Of a DNA stretch of 64,000 bases, positions 63,313 to 64,000 are shown piece by piece; position 1 is the first letter of the stretch; each line of letters starts with the position of its first letter. A program made the position numbers and the translations under genes. The stretch spans positions 22,614,879-22,678,878 of the forward strand of contig NC_074723.1 of the NCBI RefSeq assembly GCF_947242115.1. The letters run 5' to 3'. Under the pieces are notes generated by a model. The model did not search any database, was not told the DNA's origin, and was given only the letters and a program-made list of their open reading frames with translations. Origin of the DNA: Biomphalaria glabrata (taxonomy: Eukaryota > Mollusca > Gastropoda > Planorbidae).

Positions 63313-64000
63313 TGTAATAAAGGCTTATTACTAAAATTTCAAAAAAAAAATATCTAATAACTCAATCGCCATGCAACCTTGAAGTGCTTTAAGGGTTAAT
63401 TTTGAAATAATTGTAAGATGTTGATATGGTTAATAAAAAGTAACAAAATCCATAAAAACTCAAATAATAACTTGTTTCACGATTCAAGCAAGCTTGTTCA
63501 ATGTCTCTTTTGTCCTTGAGGGTTTCTAACACTGCAAACAATTGCACCCAAGCGGTTAAGAAAAAAACAACAAAAAAACATGTGAGCCAAATTAGAAGGA
63601 GAGCCAATGGAGTCATGACGAACTAATTCGCCTGTCTAGAGCTCTAGCACGTAGAACGGAAGTTGAGTTTTGAACAAGTTAGCTGGCAACGAGAATTTGA
63701 ATTACTCTCAAGGTTTGAGGGAAAAAAAAAACACAAAACAACTAGACAAAAAAAAAAGGTTGTGAAAATTGTTTAACTCTTCTCTCACTCTCTTTCTTTC
63801 GTTCTCTCTCTCCCTCACTTTCTCTCTGTTCAAGCATACCATCACAGGCCAACCAGCACAAACTCACTTAACGTGTTGAAAATAGCGCTGCCACCCGCCC
63901 CTACTTTTTCGTTCCCTGCATCCCAAATCACATCATCATTGAGTGAAAGGATGGAGGTGGAGGTCATTGGCACCGGTGTTTCCTGACATTAGACAGGAAT
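63313..64000. other. Gene-free end of the window
   Basis: Contains a CT-rich microsatellite-like run at about 63775-63830. The 75-codon minus-strand frame at 63389-63616 begins with a hydrophobic stretch but has no other support. Confidence 0.35.

Noticed and set aside
63389-63616. Minus-strand 75-codon frame starting with a hydrophobic, signal-peptide-like stretch
   Set aside because: No donor site, no similarity to a known family and AT-driven Phe/Leu content; treated as chance.

Overview
The window is an AT-rich, intron-rich animal genome segment. Long introns with GT/AG borders, tRNA-derived SINEs, several LINE lineages, hAT elements and the frequent TAGGCCTA motif fit a heterobranch gastropod, probably a freshwater (hygrophilan) snail. 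That placement is inferred from style; no species can be named from the sequence alone.

Four host genes can be read exon by exon. (1) SDHB, minus strand, nine coding exons from 11808 down to 3828, complete (283 aa) with all eleven iron-sulfur cysteines. (2) A PPP1R35-like gene, plus strand, three coding exons from 15114 to 17679, recognised by its C-terminal domain and an RVxF-type PP1-docking motif. (3) CAPZB, plus strand, seven coding exons from 30738 to 38950, complete (273 aa), with a first coding exon that holds only the start codon. (4) The 3' part of an ABCB/P-glycoprotein-type transporter, minus strand, five exons from 47609 down to 42550; the upstream exons were not found in the remaining 16 kb. 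SDHB and PPP1R35 are divergent; CAPZB and ABCB are convergent.

The rest is a repeat landscape. Three copies (1-1220, 21048-23636, 50640-52724) belong to a composite element ending in CATGGGCGTAGCC, with an internal tandem array and a captured LINE 3' coding piece. A hAT element (25670-28477) still has terminal inverted repeats and a perfect 8-bp target duplication, and a 221-bp deletion derivative of it (MITE) lies at 46271-46491. A LINE 3' end at 12820-13510 appears to share its tail with the tRNA-SINE family, suggesting a LINE-SINE partnership. A 5'-truncated LINE at 53581-54086 keeps its target-site duplication. LINE fragments lie in introns of SDHB and CAPZB.

From 53 to 62 kb the window is mostly minisatellite. 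Several blocks (56.2-57.8, 59.5-60.4 and 60.4-60.9 kb) are variants of one ancestral motif of about 25 bp that have been homogenised separately, one of them into a 48-bp higher-order repeat. I found no evidence of a new cellular system. The most novel-looking material is the composite CATGGGCGTAGCC element, the hAT/MITE pair, the LINE-SINE tail match and the satellite family.
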